DNA of 64,000 nt, taken from Aurelia coerulea. Its lineage: Eukaryota > Cnidaria > Scyphozoa > Semaeostomeae > Ulmaridae. The stretch is from NCBI GenBank assembly GCA_039566865.1, contig CM076951.1:14207484-14271483 (forward strand), in the 5' to 3' direction. Below, one piece after another: positions 31,727 to 43,608 of the stretch (positions within the stretch are counted from its first letter, which is position 1; every line of letters starts with the position of its first letter). The notes below the pieces were generated by a model. That model had not been told where the DNA came from and ran no database searches. It saw only the letters and a program-made list of their open reading frames with translations. Both the position numbers and the translations under genes were made by a program.

Positions 31727-34287
31727 ATGACCAAGGCCGCAAGCAATTTGAAGGACTATGCACATGTTGAAGAACTACGAATATTGCAGGCCTTGACAGT
31801 TATAACTGCTGGTTTCAAGGTAACAGCTAGACAATCTTGCTATTTATATTATCAAAAATCGTTTAATGCCCAAATTTTATCAATAGCTAAAAGCAGACTG
31901 CTTACATTTCATTACAATCAGCATGATTTCTCCAAAAATAGCTTGCTCCAATAATTTTTTTGGTGAAAACTCCATATGATGCATAATACAACATCATCAT
32001 TGCATTACATGTATGCCATTAAAGATTGGCTTGCACCGCATCTGAGGAAGATCGAGCAACACGGTAGGCCACGTGCCTTTAGGTTCTACGCAAAAGAGGA
32101 TGGTCAAGTTCGCATGCTGTATCGACACTGGTCATCAGAGGGTACTTGGAAAGGCGATGAAGATCCGTTAGTACTCCTGGAAAGCTTGCCGACTGGGTCC
32201 CCTTTATTATCACATGCTTCATCAGCTCACCAAAATAGCTTGGAAATGATTCAAAGTGGACTGAAGAATTGTGCCGATCGATTCACGATAATTGAGCGAG
32301 AATGGTGGGATAATTTTGTTGGTGTCAAGGAGAAGAAACGCACCTTGTGGCAAAACATGACTGAGGATGAACTCACATGTGGTGGCGATGTTGCATGGTA
32401 CCTCAAGAGTTTGAAAGAATATATGGAACCAGAAAATGCAGTTGAGGTAGTGGGTATGGAAGATGTTCAGCGAAAGAAACGAACAATAAAAAAACTCTAT
32501 GCCAAGGAAAATGCATTCAAACAGGTATTGTAGTTTCCTGCAGCTACCGGTTTAGGACAAAGACAGGGAACCTTTCAAAGAATTATCAAAATTATTAGAC
32601 AGATATTTTCATGATGTCCTTACATTTAATTGGTTTCTTGCGTCTTTGCTGATGTAATTGCTCTATCATGTAAAATCAAAACTTTCACATGAAATCGAGA
32701 AGCAAGTTTGCGGATGGAAATACACAACATAATACTGCTGAAAATATGGCATTTCATACAGCGAATCAACCATTCCTTGCCTGGCAAAATGAGATAATAA
32801 TCACATATTAAATCTCTATTTGGTCCCAACACTAATAAAGAAGGAGCAAATACAAAGACAAATAACATAATCAAATTTTGGTGATTTTGCATAAAAGTGC
32901 AAATGGTGTTTCTTGCTCTATCATCAAACTATCATATGTTCTTATTGCACATTCCCTGCCTCTTCTCAAAAATCGAAAATATCGTAGTGCTTCGAAGACA
33001 CACCTTCATAGCAAGACTACAAGCAAACTACATAGCAAAGATCAGAGAAGGGCCAAGGGAAGGGGAAGTACTTGTGATTGGAGACATTGCTGAAAATTAT
33101 ACCTTTGTCCTACAGGATGCAGCACTAGGTTTTCATTGGAACAACAGCTAAGCTACCATCCATCCTTTTGTGAACTATCACCGTTTTCCGTTGCCTGGTG
33201 ATATGAATACAAATTTGAAAAGCCTTAATTTTGTAATTATATCAGATTGCCTCACTCAAGATACCATTGCAGTACACAGATTCCAGAGAAAACTTATTGC
33301 ATATCTGAAAGATCATCTTCCCTTTGAGAAAGTGATTTATTTTTCTGATGGAGCAGCATCCCAGTATAAGAACAAGAAGAACTTTATCAATCTTGTCTAT
33401 TATGAGGAGGATTTTGGAATACCAGCTGAAAGGCATTTTTTGCAACATCCCATCGGAATGGTCATCATCATCATCATCAATAATTTATTTAATGTAGGCT
33501 AAGTAAAATAAAAAGAATAGCTAAATTACAGCTAATTTAGGCCTACTTTACAAAAATTTACAAAATTTTTAAAATTAATTCCTAAAGCTAATCAATAAAA
33601 ACATGTGCTGGGGTCAGTGGCACGATTAAGCGTTTGGCAGCAAGAGCTAGTCTTCAATGGCCATATAATGACCAATTGCAGACTCCTTTACAGCTATTCG
33701 AGTAGGTCAAGGAAAGCATATCCACTGTTGTATTTGAGTTTGTACCAAAAGAGGAAGTAAGGTAAGAAGAGAGCATAATTGCTAACAGGCTTGAACATAG
33801 TAGGACTATCAAAATAACACAGAAATGTCATGCATCTGTGCCAGTTACAGGTTCCACAAGTAAGTTAATTACAAGAGAATTGTCCTCATCAGCGTCTTCA
33901 AATGTAGTCAATGTCAGCACTCAAGAAACGAGAGATGAACTGCCATGGAATGACATTGACAGTTATGTGACTTGCGAATATGATGGCAAATGGTGGCTTG
34001 CACATGTTGCAGACACCAGCGTTGATAGGAATGAAGTGAAAGTAACATTTCTACATCCATCTGGACCAGCACCATCTTTCACGTATCCTAGAAGGGAAGA
34101 TGTCCTAGTTGTACCAAGGTCCAGCATACTGACTAAAGTTGACCCAATGACTGGTACTGGCCGATCATATTCCTTGTCGCAAAGGGAGATAAACAAAGCC
34201 TGCAACACTCTAGATTACGGTGGCCCACAACTGTCACGCACATTTAAAGATGTACTTGCACTATTAAAAAACAAGCTGCACAAATAA
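31727..34287 (+). pseudogene. Decayed multi-exon gene of an RNase H-like invertebrate family
   Basis: Exon-like blocks: up to a donor at 31,819; about 31,976-32,524 (donor ACAG|GTATTG), with EREWWDNFVG and CGGDVAWYLKSLKEYM; then about 33,000-33,460 with VIGDIAENYTFVLQDAA, VIISDCLTQDTIAVH and YFSDGAASQYKNKKNF; then 33,608-34,287. I recall this as a large uncharacterised family in invertebrates. The spaced Asp residues (GD.AENY, FSDGA) suggest an RNase H/transposase fold, which is inference. Lesions: TAA at 33,149-33,151, a frameshift near 33,435, an AT-rich insertion at about 33,462-33,603, and TAG near 33,704. The last block ends with a basic stretch and TAA at 34,285-34,287, inside the inverted repeat. 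Confidence 0.6.
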
Positions 34288-34369
34288 AGAAGAAAACGTA
34301 CGATTAAAGAAACAAACGTAGACTTAAAGAAGAGAAAACTCATAATTAAAGAGAAACTCACAATTCAAA

Positions 34370-34690
34370 AACCCCACGGCAATTAAGAAAAGACCACGGC
34401 AATTAAGAAAAGGCCACCGCGATTAAGAAAAGGCCACGGCAATTAAGAAAAGGCCACGGCAATTAAGAAAAGGCCACGGCAAATAAGAAAAGGCCACAGC
34501 AATTAAGAAAAGGCCACTGCAATTAAGAAAAGGCCACGGCAAATAAGAAAAGGCCACGGCAATTAAGAAAAGGCCACGGCAATTAAGAAAAGGCCACGGC
34601 AAATAAGAAAAGGTCACGGCAAATAAGAAAAGGTCATGGCAAATAGGAAAAGGTCACGGCAAATATGAAAAGGTCACGGCAAATAGGAAG
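34370..34690. repeat. 20-bp minisatellite, left arm
   Basis: About 16 units of GGCCACGGCAATTAAGAAAA, with AAT/AAA variants and a drift to GGTCACGGCAAATA at the right end. Confidence 0.95.
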
Positions 34691-35286
34691 CCAAGCGCTG
34701 AGACAACGTGGTCGTAGTGAAGAGGAAGACAATGTGGTCGTAGTAATGTTTTGTGTAAAATGTGGTAGAGGCCTACATGCAGCAGACCTCTTTTGCCAAA
34801 ACTGTGGAAATGGTAAGTGAGTTTGGTTTTCTTATCTTACTAACTTTTCTTTCCTTTAACTTTGCTTAATTCACTTAAATTTTGACTTGCTAGACATATT
34901 TGCTGCCATGATGCTTAGGCCCATTTCTTTGGAGGCCCATGTAAAGGCCTTACCTGCACGCCGTTGGCCTTAACCAACCACACATTTGATTGGGCCTACA
35001 CTCTACATTACCATGAACATATGTTTAGGGCAGGGCACTTAGCTTTTTAGGTCTTGCCTAACTGTTTGCATCTCCAGTGGGATGGGATGGGGGACTCGCA
35101 AGCAAGCAAAGCAAGGGAGGAACTTGAGGAACTCCCTGGATTCAAGACTTGTATGTCTGCAGAATCAGATTCAAAATCAGATTCACATTCAGATTCAAAA
35201 TCAGATTGTGAAATCAGATTCGAAAACAGTTCTTACCCTCAAAGAACCTATCGACTCAGAAAATGATTCTTATTACAAGTATCTAC

Positions 35287-35534
35287 TTGTTGGGGATACG
35301 AACAGGCTAAGTTGTCAGCCCCGAGGAATCCCCCCAAAAGGGCTCCAGATCGCATGCGCAGTAACGATTTACTTCACTTGTGTAATATGCAAATTAGCTT
35401 GACCGTTGAGAACAAGGGAAGAAACAAGAGCAGCGATGCGCATGACAGCGTGAGCCCCAACGTCGATTCGCTCTCAACAAAGCTAAAACACAAAGTATCA
35501 AAACAATAGGGTCAGCATTTCATCTCCCCAACAA
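35287..35534. mobile_element. 248-bp MITE with CTAC duplication
   Basis: The ends TTGTTGGGGA and TCTCCCCAACAA are inverted repeats, and CTAC flanks both sides (35,283-35,286 and 35,535-35,538). The right arm of the large inverted repeat has the empty site (GTATCTACAATATCC as complement, near 36,675-36,690). A fragment of the same family is near 41,058-41,090 (GGGGATACGAACAGGCT). Confidence 0.85.
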
Positions 35535-36074
35535 CTACAATATCCAAGTAATCAAATGCAAGAAATTTCAGCAAAATATCTTTTGTGGTTTTTCTGGAAA
35601 AAACAGGGTTTATGAGTGTTGACCTGCACAATACAGCAATGCCATTGCCAATGGCCTAAATTGATCTTTGCTAGCCCCCGTCGAAAGAATAAAAACAATT
35701 CAAAAACAAGAACTTTGAATTTCAAGAACTTTGTTTTGTTGAGATTACTTTGCGTTCATTTAGTTCAGGCTTTTGAGCTAAAAATTTTAGTTTGGCTTGT
35801 CAAGTTATAGAGAAAAGTAGATATGACTAGATTTACTGTAGGAACTCTAATAAACCCTAGCTTTGGGAGATACCCCCAGATCAATTTAGGCCGTTGCTGT
35901 ATTGTGTAGGTCAACACTCATAAACCCCATTTTTCCAGAAAAACCACAAAATATATTTTGTTGAAACTTGTCGCAATTGACTACTTGGATATTGCAGATA
36001 CTTGTAATAAGAATTGTTTTTGATTTGTTATTGTTCTTTGGACGGGGGCTAGCAAAGATCAATTTAGGCCATTG

Positions 36075-36571
36075 TAGCCTGTGTTCCAGACCACTTGGAA
36101 AGGAAAGTGGTCTGTGTAACCAAGCACTAATCCGTGTTCAGACGATGAATTGAATTGCGAAATAATTAAGGGCATTCTTTCACGGATCTGATTGGCTGCA
36201 ATGAAGTCAATGATCAACACAATGGATGTCTTTGTAAATATGTGTGTTTGAAACAAACCAGGGCTGATCGTTATCACTTCGTACGGGCGTAAAAACTCAA
36301 TAGGATTAGCAGGCATTCAAATCTCCTATTCTTTCATCGTAAAAGGTCAATAGGATTAGCAGACATTGAAATTTTCTATTCTTTGTATTGTAATGTGAGT
36401 TCTTCACATGAGACAGGCTTTTCCTTTTGATAACAAAACAAATAGTGATTATGCGAATTATTAGTTGCATATATTAATTTTTCTTCAGATTCCGAAGAAA
36501 ATTTGTGAACACGGATTAGTGCTTGGTTACACAGACCACTTTCCTTCTCAAGTGGTCTGGAACACAGGCTA
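36075..36571. mobile_element. hAT-like MITE with 8-bp duplication
   Basis: Terminal inverted repeats of about 65 bp begin TAGCCTGTGTTCCAGACCAC. GGCCATTG flanks both sides (36,067-36,074 and 36,572-36,579). The 8-bp duplication and TAG...CTA ends fit the hAT superfamily. There is no ORF. The left arm of the large inverted repeat has the empty site near 35,641-35,660. Confidence 0.88.
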
Positions 36572-37261
36572 GGCCATTGCCGTATTGTGCAGGTCAACAC
36601 TCATAAACCCTGTTTTTTTCCAGAAAAACCACACAAGATATTTTGCTGAAATTTCTTGCATTTGATTACTTGGATATTGTAGATACTTGTAATAAGAATC
36701 ATTTTCTGAGTCGATGGGTTCTTTGAGGGTAAGAACTGTTTTTCGAATCTGATTTCACAATCTGATTTTGAATCTGAATGTGAATCTGATTTTGAATCTG
36801 ATTCTGCAGACATACAAGTCTTGAATCCAGGGAGTTCCTCAAGTTCCTCCCTTGCTTGCGAGTCCCCCATCCCATCCCACTGGAGATGCAAACAGTTAGG
36901 CAAGACCTAAAAAGCTAAGTGCCCTGCCCTAAACATATGTTCATGGTAATGTAGAGTGTAGGCCCAATCAAATGTGTGGTTGGTTAAGGCCAACGGCGTG
37001 CAGGTAAGGCCTTTACATGGGCCTCCAAAGAAATGGGCCAAAGCATCATGGCAGCAAATATGTCTAGCAAGTCAAAATTTAAGTGAATTAAGCAAAGTTA
37101 AAGGAAAGAAAAGTTAGTAAGATAAGAAAACCAAACTCACTTACCATTTCCACAGTGTTGGCAAAAGAGGTCTGCTGCATGTAGGCCTCTACCACATTTT
37201 ACACAAAACATTACTACAACCACATTGTCTTCCTCTTCACTACGACCACGTTGTCTCAGCA

Positions 37262-37622
37262 CTTGGCTTCCTATGCTGTGACCTTTTCATATTTGCCGTG
37301 ACCTTTTCCTATTTGCCATGACCTTTTCTTATTTGCCGTGACCTTTTCTTATTTGCCGTGGCCTTTTCTTAATTGCCGTGGCCTTTTCTTAATTGCCGTG
37401 GCTTTTCTTATTTGCCGTGGCCTTTTCTTAATTGCCGTGGCCTTTTCTTATTTGCCGTGGCCTTTTCTTAATTGCCGTGGCCTTTTCTTAATTGCCGTGG
37501 CCTTTTCTTATTTGCCGTGGCCTTTTCTTAATTGCCGTGGCCTTTTCTTAATTGCCGTGGCCTTTTCTTAATCGCCGTGGCCTTTTCCTAATTGCCGTGG
37601 CCTTTTCTTAATTGCCGTGGGG
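37262..37622. repeat. 20-bp minisatellite, right arm
   Basis: Inverted counterpart of 34,370-34,690: CCTTTTCTTAATTGCCGTGG units, about 18 of them. The unit order differs from the left arm, so the arrays have changed in length since the inverted duplication. Confidence 0.95.
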
Positions 37623-37778
37623 TTTTTGAATTGTGAGTTTCTCTTTAATTGTGAGTTTTCTCTTCTTTAAGTCTACGTTTGTTTCTTTAATCGTACGTTT
37701 TCTTCTTTATTTGTGCAGCTTGTTTTTTAATAGTGCAAGTACATCTTTAAATGTGCGTGACAGTTGTGGGCCACCGTA

Positions 37779-38711
37779 CTAGATGCCTGAACTAAACGAC
37801 AATGTAAGTGGTCAGATGAAATTAAATTGATGTTGATTCCATATTGGTATTTGTAAATCAAATTGCAAAATTAGAAAAAAAAAATGCTGGGAACATGTCA
37901 CCAGATTTTTGTTGAATTGAGAGAGATTTTATTGACGGACTATACCTATGAAATATGCGTTGAGAATTAATCTCTTCATATTTGCAAGTGTATGAAGAAA
38001 GCAATTATGAAAGGCTACAAACTAGATTGCAGGCCCCTTAAGTGGTGACGATAGCTTCCTTTTGATATTCACTTGTGAGCTGCATACAGTTACCATAGGG
38101 AAGATAGGGAACATGTTGTTCCTTCTCGATACTCAATCTACTCCTGAAAAACTTGATGGGAATCTAAATGCTCACATTCGAGCGTATGATGCCAACCATC
38201 CTTCATCTTGCCCCCTCTCTTTGCCGTTGGTTATGGAACAAGATTGACGATTATGGAATCAAGTCTGAAATTTGGCAGTCACTTGCAGTGGTCAAAGGAA
38301 ACAAACAGAAAGCATGGCAACCCCCTTTTACAGATCCCCCAATTCCCCAATGACTCCAAGATTCCCCGTTCCCCCTTTTACAGATAGCCAGCCTTCACAG
38401 CCCTTACAGGGAGCTAACACAATGAGGGAAATTTGAAAGAATGTGCAAGGTACTCTATGGTCACAATTCATTTGAGTAGCACATGATGAAATTTTTACGC
38501 ATAGAAAATCAAAACATGCATATACTTATTTTGCATTTGGCATATCATACGAATCAGCTGAGTAAAAACAAATGAACACAGTAAGTTCTCCCATTCAAAC
38601 AACATTGCTAATTTGAGGAGCGTTTTGCTACTTTTGTGTAAACAAAAAGTTGGTTATGGTTTTTATAGCTTCTGTGGCCTGAAAATTCAGCAAATTTGTT
38701 ACTCATTTGCA
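37779..38711. other. No gene seen; CCCCTTTTACAGAT words
   Basis: Nothing coding is supported. At 38,320-38,395 the words CCCCCTTTTACAGATCCCCC, GATTCCCC and CCCCTTTTACAGATAGCC form a short direct-repeat cluster. A related cluster is at 49,247-49,608. Confidence 0.45.
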
Positions 38712-39863
38712 GGCCAGGTAACAAACTCGGAGATGTTGGAGCAAAGATTCTCCGACGTTTCTCAACTCCGACTTTTTTACTTGGCCCTATATGCTCTACT
38801 AAAAAAGTCGGAGATGTTTTATCTCCGACGTTTCCAAACTCCGACTTTTTTACTTGGCCCTATATGCTCTACTAAAAAGTCGGAGATTTCGCTCTTATCT
38901 CTGACGTTTCTCAACTCCGACTTTTTTACCTGGCCTTATGCGCTACTAAAAAAGTCGGAGTTGTCTTTTATAATTAACAAGGGGTTGTTTACAAGTAAAA
39001 AACAATTGAAATGGGTGAAAGTGACAGGTTTGTTTGTTTCATTTACAAATGAACGTAGATACCTGTGTTTATTACCTTTAAGAAACTCTTACAAGAAACT
39101 TCATAGCAAGAATTAGTTGAAAAACGTCATTTTTAGTAAGAGCAATCTGTAAAAGCAATATAGCAGACACTTTCTTTCATTATATTTTTCACTTGTTCCT
39201 TGTATACACCCCCCCCCCCCCATTAACGACCCCGCGGAAACGATGCCCCGCCAAGGTAAAAGGATGACCCAACAAGAAAATTTGTTTCCCCGCGAAGTTT
39301 GAGGTGCAACATTTCCCCGCCTTGTTTCTGTTATTTCCCCATTGAAATGTTTGTTTCCCCCTCGAAAATCATGGATACATGATCTACGGGATACATGATG
39401 GATACATGATGAACGGGAAGTTCTGATATTTGATAGTCTAGGATTCAACTGCAGGTGGCTTGAGGCAGTCACTTTCATATGTTTTCTTTTATTTCTCGTT
39501 ATTTTTTCAGTTCAAAGAACTATATTTACGGTCCACGACGAATAGCGATGAATTAAGACGTTAAGACAAAGTTACTACAAATTTCAGAAGTTTCTTATAA
39601 AGATTGATTGAGTGTTGTGACGGCGAATGAAGAGAATTTGAATTGTAGAGAATTATATAATAATGCAATCTCTGAACATCTCCGACTTTTTTAGTAGAGC
39701 ATATAGGGCCAGGTAAAAAAGTCGGAGTTGAGAAACGTCGGAGATAAGACATCTCCGACTTTTTTAGTAGAGCATATAGGGCCAAGTAAAAAAGTCAGAG
39801 TTGAGAAGCGTCGGAGAATCTTTGCTCCGACATCTCCGACATCTCCGAATTTTTTACCTGGCC
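38712..39863. mobile_element. Second TCGGAG foldback element with 10-bp duplication
   Basis: The left end is GGCCAGGTAACAAACTCGGA and the right end TTTTTTACCTGGCC. CTCATTTGCA flanks both sides (38,702-38,711 and 39,864-39,873). Each TIR (about 250 and 190 bp) is built of small hairpins of the form CTCCGACTTTTTTA...TAAAAAAGTCGGAG around GGCCCTATATGCTCTAC. The interior (38,966-39,676) has no transposase and holds a C-run at 39,210-39,219. The GGCCAGG end, TCGGAG words and 9-10-bp duplication link it to the element in the Rep gene. Confidence 0.85.
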
Positions 39864-39873
39864 CTCATTTGCA

Positions 39874-41472
39874 TACTGTAAAATTGTTTATAAATTTTAA
39901 AAATAAGTACCTTCAGACATTGCCTCAGCCACTGCCTCCTGACTGGCAAATCCTTGGACCAATTTTATTCTTGTTGTATGAAAATGGCTTATAAAACCAA
40001 TCTGATTGCTGAGCATTTTCATTTGATCGTAATATGCCAACTAACTTTGCAAGTTTGTCTGCCTTTGCTTTCCCTTCTCTCCATGCAGCTTTTCCGCTCA
40101 TTTTTTCTGGATACTTGCTTGTGTCTGCTGATGAATCAGTTGTATATTGACTGTCCCAAATACTTTCACCTTTAGGGTGGGATTTACAATACTTAGGACT
40201 ATCTTACCATCAACGTTGGTTTCGCAAACCCTAGTTCAAATATTTTTGTTGATTTCAAAAAAGTGGATTTATCTCCAAAACTACTAGAGAAATGTTCGAT
40301 TTTTTTCACCCCATCTTTAGCTGGGTAGTTGATCTACAACTTTGCCAAGTCTGATTGAAAAAGCTAGGCTAGATTTCCTGTAATCAAAGTTTATGTTACT
40401 GTTTACTTTTCAACAGCGAAAGGGAGAAACCTTGGTCAACAGATTACCATGCTATGAAGCGCGCTTGCAAAAGATCAGGCTTCAAATAACTTTCAGAAAT
40501 GTTTCCATTGGCAAACAAATGAACAGCATCTATTATGAATGCCATACCCAAGTCTCAATAGACATCCTTAGTGTGCTTGTGAAAGTATTATTTGCATCTA
40601 TTGATGAAAAGTTACTGACTGTTACCAGCAACTTCACGAAACCATGCAATGAGTGTCTTTTAAGACTTTCCTGAGCATTCACAAATTATAAATTTCTTTA
40701 AGATTCCACAATGAGCATTAATCTAAAAGTAAACTTTTTTGCAAAAGCTTTCAACTCATTCTGTATACTAATCTGTTGGGCATGTTCTATCTACCGGCCC
40801 CTCTGGACCATTGGACCATGCCGCAGACCCCTGACCGTACTTTTGCATCACACTGTTTCTCTTGCTGTAAATTCTTTCTATTATTTTCTTTAACCCTTGT
40901 TTTTATTATTAATTGCACTTTTCCTGAGAAAATGAATGAATCTCGCCATTCTAATTGTTCTCTGCTGGATTCAACATTCTCAGTTGCGTATGATCAAACT
41001 GGTAAGAAATCTTTTGCTTTCAGATAGGCCTTTACAGCCTTATGATATCAGATTTTTTGGGGATACGAACAGGCTCGAGGAATCCCAACACAGTCTCCTA
41101 ATGAAATATGACAACTGTTGGTCATATGTCTTTCTTTCCCGTATATGACTGGATACGGGTATATTTGTGTTCAGTGTGTGCAGCTAATAGCCTGCCTCGT
41201 ATACAATAAGCACAGAGTGCTAACCTCACCAAATATTAAAAAATGGCGGACAGCTTCCCCAACGCTAGTAGTGAGGAAAGCGCTACACCACCAGCATCTA
41301 CAAACGTCGTCTTTTTGAGGCCTGGTTCCTCAGCATCTTGTATCTTTACTTATTTATACCACTATATGTCGGAAATTGTATTTTAGAACAGAATGAATAA
41401 AGGATTTGCTCTCAAAATCTATATTTTAATTATATTTATTTAGGCCTATCAAGTTAAATAATGGGGGAGGCC

Positions 41473-41531
<59 letters not shown>

Positions 41532-42419
41532 ACCGCTGCTGCTGCTGCCGCCGCTGCTGCCACCACTGCTGCTGATCAAAACACTTAAAAGTAGTCGAAA
41601 AAGACTTCAGGGCTTAGTTTTTATTTTATACTTCTGTCTTTTTTATGAACTGGTCAACGTACTTTCTTTCTTACTTAGTTATTATTATTATTATTAGTTG
41701 GTAGTAGCGAACACCAAGCAAGAGCAAAGCAAGACAAGAGGAAAACAGAAGTTGAATTGAATTCATCTAGTCAAGGGAAGTGTAGGTGCAAAGCACTTTT
41801 TTGTATTCGCCATGTAATTTATCTCAAAATTAACCTTTTAACTTATGCATAATAGCCATATCTTTATCATATTTTGGTCCATCATGTACTTAAATTGCAT
41901 ACATAGATTGCATATGATTGTATTGCTAGAGAACTGTTGGCTGATTGGCTCATCAAACAATGACAACATACATGTGATGGGCTGGGCTAAAGCGATGTTT
42001 ATAATAATAATTGTGTCTTGACTGATTCACACATGGGAAAGGAGAATAAAAATGTCCTAAATATGGCCTAAAATCTTCTTTTTCAAATCAACTTCTTTTC
42101 AATCATAAAACAAAAGTTGTGATTTCAGTGCTGTTGAAATTAAACAAAAGAAATTCCTGAGGACAATGCAAGGACTCCACTACTAATGACTTTTGCACTA
42201 TTGTGCAAAAACAAAGGGCCGTCAGCAGTTTGTGAGCAAAATTCAGGATAGCGTTAACGCTCATCTATTTATATGGACTTAATGCCTTTAATGGAGTGGC
42301 CTGTGAGAGGCGCAAGTGAGCAGCTGTTATGCAGTCACTCTACGTGAGTGGTTTTTTAGATTTCAAAGGCCCCCCCTGTCTGAGTTCAACTACAGTTGCA
42401 TTTATGGCTTTGAATAGTG
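39874..42419. other. Region with small unrecognised exon-like frames
   Basis: A 93-codon frame at 40,393-40,674 (YYECHTQVSIDILSVLVKV) is protein-like but matches no family I know. At 41,243 an ATG in strong context (AAAATGGCGG) opens a 47-codon frame beginning MADSFPNASSEE. Neither has supporting neighbours. 41,058-41,090 is a fragment of the GGGGATACG MITE. Confidence 0.3.
41476..41554. repeat. CTG/CCG microsatellite
   Basis: An almost pure CTG run with a few CCG interruptions. Its polyleucine frame is a by-product. Confidence 0.95.
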
Positions 42420-43011
42420 TACTCATTGACCTCATCAAAAGTTGGGCACATAATTGGCGCATGTTATTTAATCCTGATCCAACAAACAAGCACTTGAAGT
42501 GACTTTTTCAAGAAAGAAAGTTTCTGCCGATCATCCACCGGTACTCTTCAATGATATCCCAGTCATTAGAATGAATGACAATAAACATCTTGGTATTATA
42601 CTTGATTCTAAATTGTCCTTTGCCATTCACATTCAGTCAGCGATACAAAAATGCAGACGCGGAATAGGAATGATAAAATTTCTGTCAAAGTATTTGCCCC
42701 GTCACACTTTAATTGAATTGTATAAACTGTATGTGCAGCCACATTTAGATTATGGTGATGTCATTTACCACATCCCACCCAAAAAATGTGAATTCAGTCA
42801 AGATACCTCACTGAATAATCATATGGAAAAACTTGAATCAGTTCAATATTCTGCTGCACTTGCAGTGACTGGTGCATGGAAAGGAACTTCTCGTGAAAAG
42901 CTCTATGAGGAACTTGGTTGGGAATCCTTAAGCCTAAGACGTTGGAGCAGACGCCTTGTCCTGTTTTACAAGATTGTCAGTTTTACTCAAATTCATTCTG
43001 TATGGAGATAA
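42420..43011 (+). pseudogene. LINE reverse transcriptase, C-terminal fragment
   Basis: The translation contains NWRMLFNPDP, KHLGIILDSKLSF and LYVQPHLDYGDVIYH, then LGWESLSLRRWSRRL. This is the thumb and tail region of non-LTR retrotransposon ORF2 proteins. The start is 5' truncated, with a small frame change near 42,490. The catalytic YADD block is absent. It is a different family from the LINE at 57,147-59,382. Confidence 0.8.
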
Positions 43012-43608
43012 AAGGTTAACCATCGACAACAATAAAAAGCTACTTGAGGCAACCCTCAAATTCATTCATGCTACAGAACGCTTTTAAATGTTCCATGGCT
43101 GCAAAGTCCCATAGATAAGCACCTACTTTGTTTTCAGTTTCATTGTATATTCGTAGCCAATATTTATTTTAGCTTAGTTATTTTCCTTTGTATTTTTGTT
43201 TAACATTGTGCATCTTTATGTATTGGCCATGGGGTAGTCATTGTCTTTTGCTCCTCATGGTATCGTACCCGTATTGTTGTATAGTAATTAGATAGTATGG
43301 TAGAACGTATTGATGTATATGAATATGAATAGAAAAAAAGTAGTGTACTAGGACGCAGGGGCTAGAGAAATTTTTGACCGTGTACCTGAACAACACAGCA
43401 TACCATTGGAGGTAAATAAAAGAAAAGACAGTCGGTATATTTTGACCATGAGAATCTACACAATATATTATTTTTGCCTTTAGTCTCCATAGTAATATGT
43501 CTATACACGGTCCTCAGCATTTATAGATTGTTGTTATTAGTATATGTCATTATATACACTACTTTAACAAAAAATAAAGGCTATTGTGCTATGCAATTGT
43601 AGTATTTT
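43012..43608. other. LINE tail and spacer, no gene seen
   Basis: AT-rich. 43,012-43,330 is probably the 3' untranslated part of the LINE fragment, ending near GAATATGAATAG. The rest is unremarkable. Confidence 0.4.

Larger units (their letters stand above)
34216..37778. repeat. 3.56-kb inverted repeat
   Basis: 34,216-35,680 is the inverted complement of 36,038-37,778, except for two MITEs that each sit in one arm only. The outer ends are TACGGTGGCCCAC and GTGGGCCACCGTA. CTAGAT flanks both sides (34,210-34,215 and 37,779-37,784), a possible 6-bp target duplication. Each arm has a 20-bp minisatellite, a Ser/Asp-type repeat (AGATTCAAAATC words) and the same unique blocks. A third, inverted partial copy (35,873-36,000) lies in the centre. 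The final 24 codons of the upstream gene fall inside the left arm. Confidence 0.9.

Noticed and set aside
34370..37622. 20-bp tandem arrays as possible CRISPR
   Set aside because: Units are contiguous with no unique spacers, the DNA is eukaryotic, and there are no cas genes.
41461..41697. Polyleucine ORF resembling a signal peptide
   Set aside because: Produced by a CTG microsatellite; no downstream domain.
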